Shown here: piece after piece, positions 63,401 to 64,000 of the stretch
Position numbering within the stretch: the first letter of the stretch is position 1
How the letters are laid out: every line of letters starts with the position of its first letter
Assembly (NCBI GenBank): GCA_029783825.1
Contig: JAREIK010011499.1
Span: 1-64,000, forward strand
Source: Sapria himalayana
Lineage: Eukaryota; Streptophyta; Magnoliopsida; Malpighiales; Rafflesiaceae
Length of the DNA stretch: 64,000 bases
Direction: 5' to 3'
The notes under the pieces: model-generated
The model's database searches: none
What the model saw: the letters and a program-made list of their open reading frames with translations, nothing else
What the model was told of the DNA's origin: nothing
Made by a program: the position numbers and the translations under genes

Positions 63401-64000
63401 TGAATAGATGTGATATTCTTTCTTAGTTGTAAATCTACAAAAAATACTCATAGCCTTTCTTAGTTGTAATTGAATAATATTTCTTGAAAGTTGTGATATT
63501 CTTTCTTAGTTGTGATATTCTTTCTTAGTCATAGCCTTTATTATGAAACACAATCATAATGGTCATGATATTTTGTTAGAGTCATGGACATACTATCTCT
63601 AAAATACTAATAGCTATGATATTATGTGTTAATCATAGTAGTCAAGTATCTCACTTGTACAAATAGTCATGATTACTTTAAGATCTGCGACTCATTCGAA
63701 GCTGAACCAAAGTGGCAAATATTTTCAGTAATGATAATATTTTCTATTATAACTTTCATTCCAAAGAATACTTACTCTAGTCATGGATTTTCTAGTATTA
63801 TAACTTTGTGCTCTAGAGAAAAAACTCTAAAGTCATGGTCAATTCTAGCACCATGAATTTGTGTTATAGAGAGTAATTGTATATAATGCAACTATTCCTC
63901 ACTACTACAATATTAGTGTTATAGAAAATATTTAAAGTGATAATAAAGTCATTACCTCAAGTCTATGTCATAAATTTTAACTTAAAATATTATATAGATC
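63400..64000 (+). repeat. Palindromic-family copy 3 (start, runs off window)
   Basis: Parallels 8,500-8,960. 'caccatgaattt' (63,850 against 8,861) is followed in both by ataaaatcatgacctcaa-type text and 'tttaactta/ttctaactta'. Earlier text shares the 'agtcatg' words and the 'tcccact(a/t)gta' segment. The remainder lies beyond the window. Confidence 0.65.

Noticed and set aside
63890..63905. Second CACTA terminus (cactactacaatat)
   Set aside because: It lies inside a segment that aligns with the palindromic family, and no subterminal repeats follow.
1..64000. CRISPR array
   Set aside because: No regularly spaced identical repeats with unique spacers. The only regular array is the minisatellite, which has no spacers, and the host is a plant.

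Overview
The window looks like plant nuclear DNA. It consists of AT-rich, transposon-filled flanks around one long, GC-richer block (about 14,096-46,029) of plant-mitochondrial character. I read the block as a nuclear insertion of mitochondrial DNA (NUMT) of roughly 32 kb. Recognised mitochondrial genes are nad5 (exons 4-5) and nad4 (exons 1, 3 and 4). All the evidence is reading-frame, motif and composition reading done by eye. The nad genes and their group II introns place the mtDNA in an angiosperm-like lineage, but I cannot name the species. I see no intact nuclear gene, tRNA, rRNA or CRISPR array.

Left flank (1-14,095): a remnant with hAT-like composition; AT-rich spacer; a microsatellite cluster; a G-rich minisatellite of ~40-bp units (3,500-3,856); one end resembling a CACTA transposon; and a decayed Ty1/copia pol gene (5,420-6,885). 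After these comes a large element-like repeat (about 7,450-13,700). Its two halves are diverged reverse complements of each other, centred near 11,050.

NUMT (14,096-46,029): long mitochondrial intergenic DNA carries the nad5 3' exons and a nad4 gene that lacks exon 2. Stops and frameshifts break both genes. Two L1-type LINE fragments and a possible Ty3/gypsy remnant lie inside. These are either nuclear DNA captured by the mitochondrion before transfer or later insertions. A 25-base poly-G run and a dispersed mitochondrial repeat are also present.

Right flank (46,030-64,000): it begins, exactly at the mitochondrial end, with a second copy (46,030-48,429, about 96% alike by eye) of 10,569-12,966 from the left flank. 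So the NUMT lies between two direct 2.4-kb repeats. Further right are a hAT terminal fragment, a Ty3/gypsy gag remnant, an inverted fragment of the palindromic family, and a Ty3/gypsy pol remnant on the minus strand. A second copy of the palindromic family follows. It is interrupted by a 3.2-kb hAT element with a recognisable but dead transposase (55,237-58,434). The tail is AT-rich spacer and the start of a third copy of the palindromic family at the window edge.

Nothing here works as a functional gene set. The interest lies in how the large NUMT was inserted together with a local 2.4-kb duplication, and in the apparently undescribed palindromic repeat family that occurs at least three times in 64 kb.
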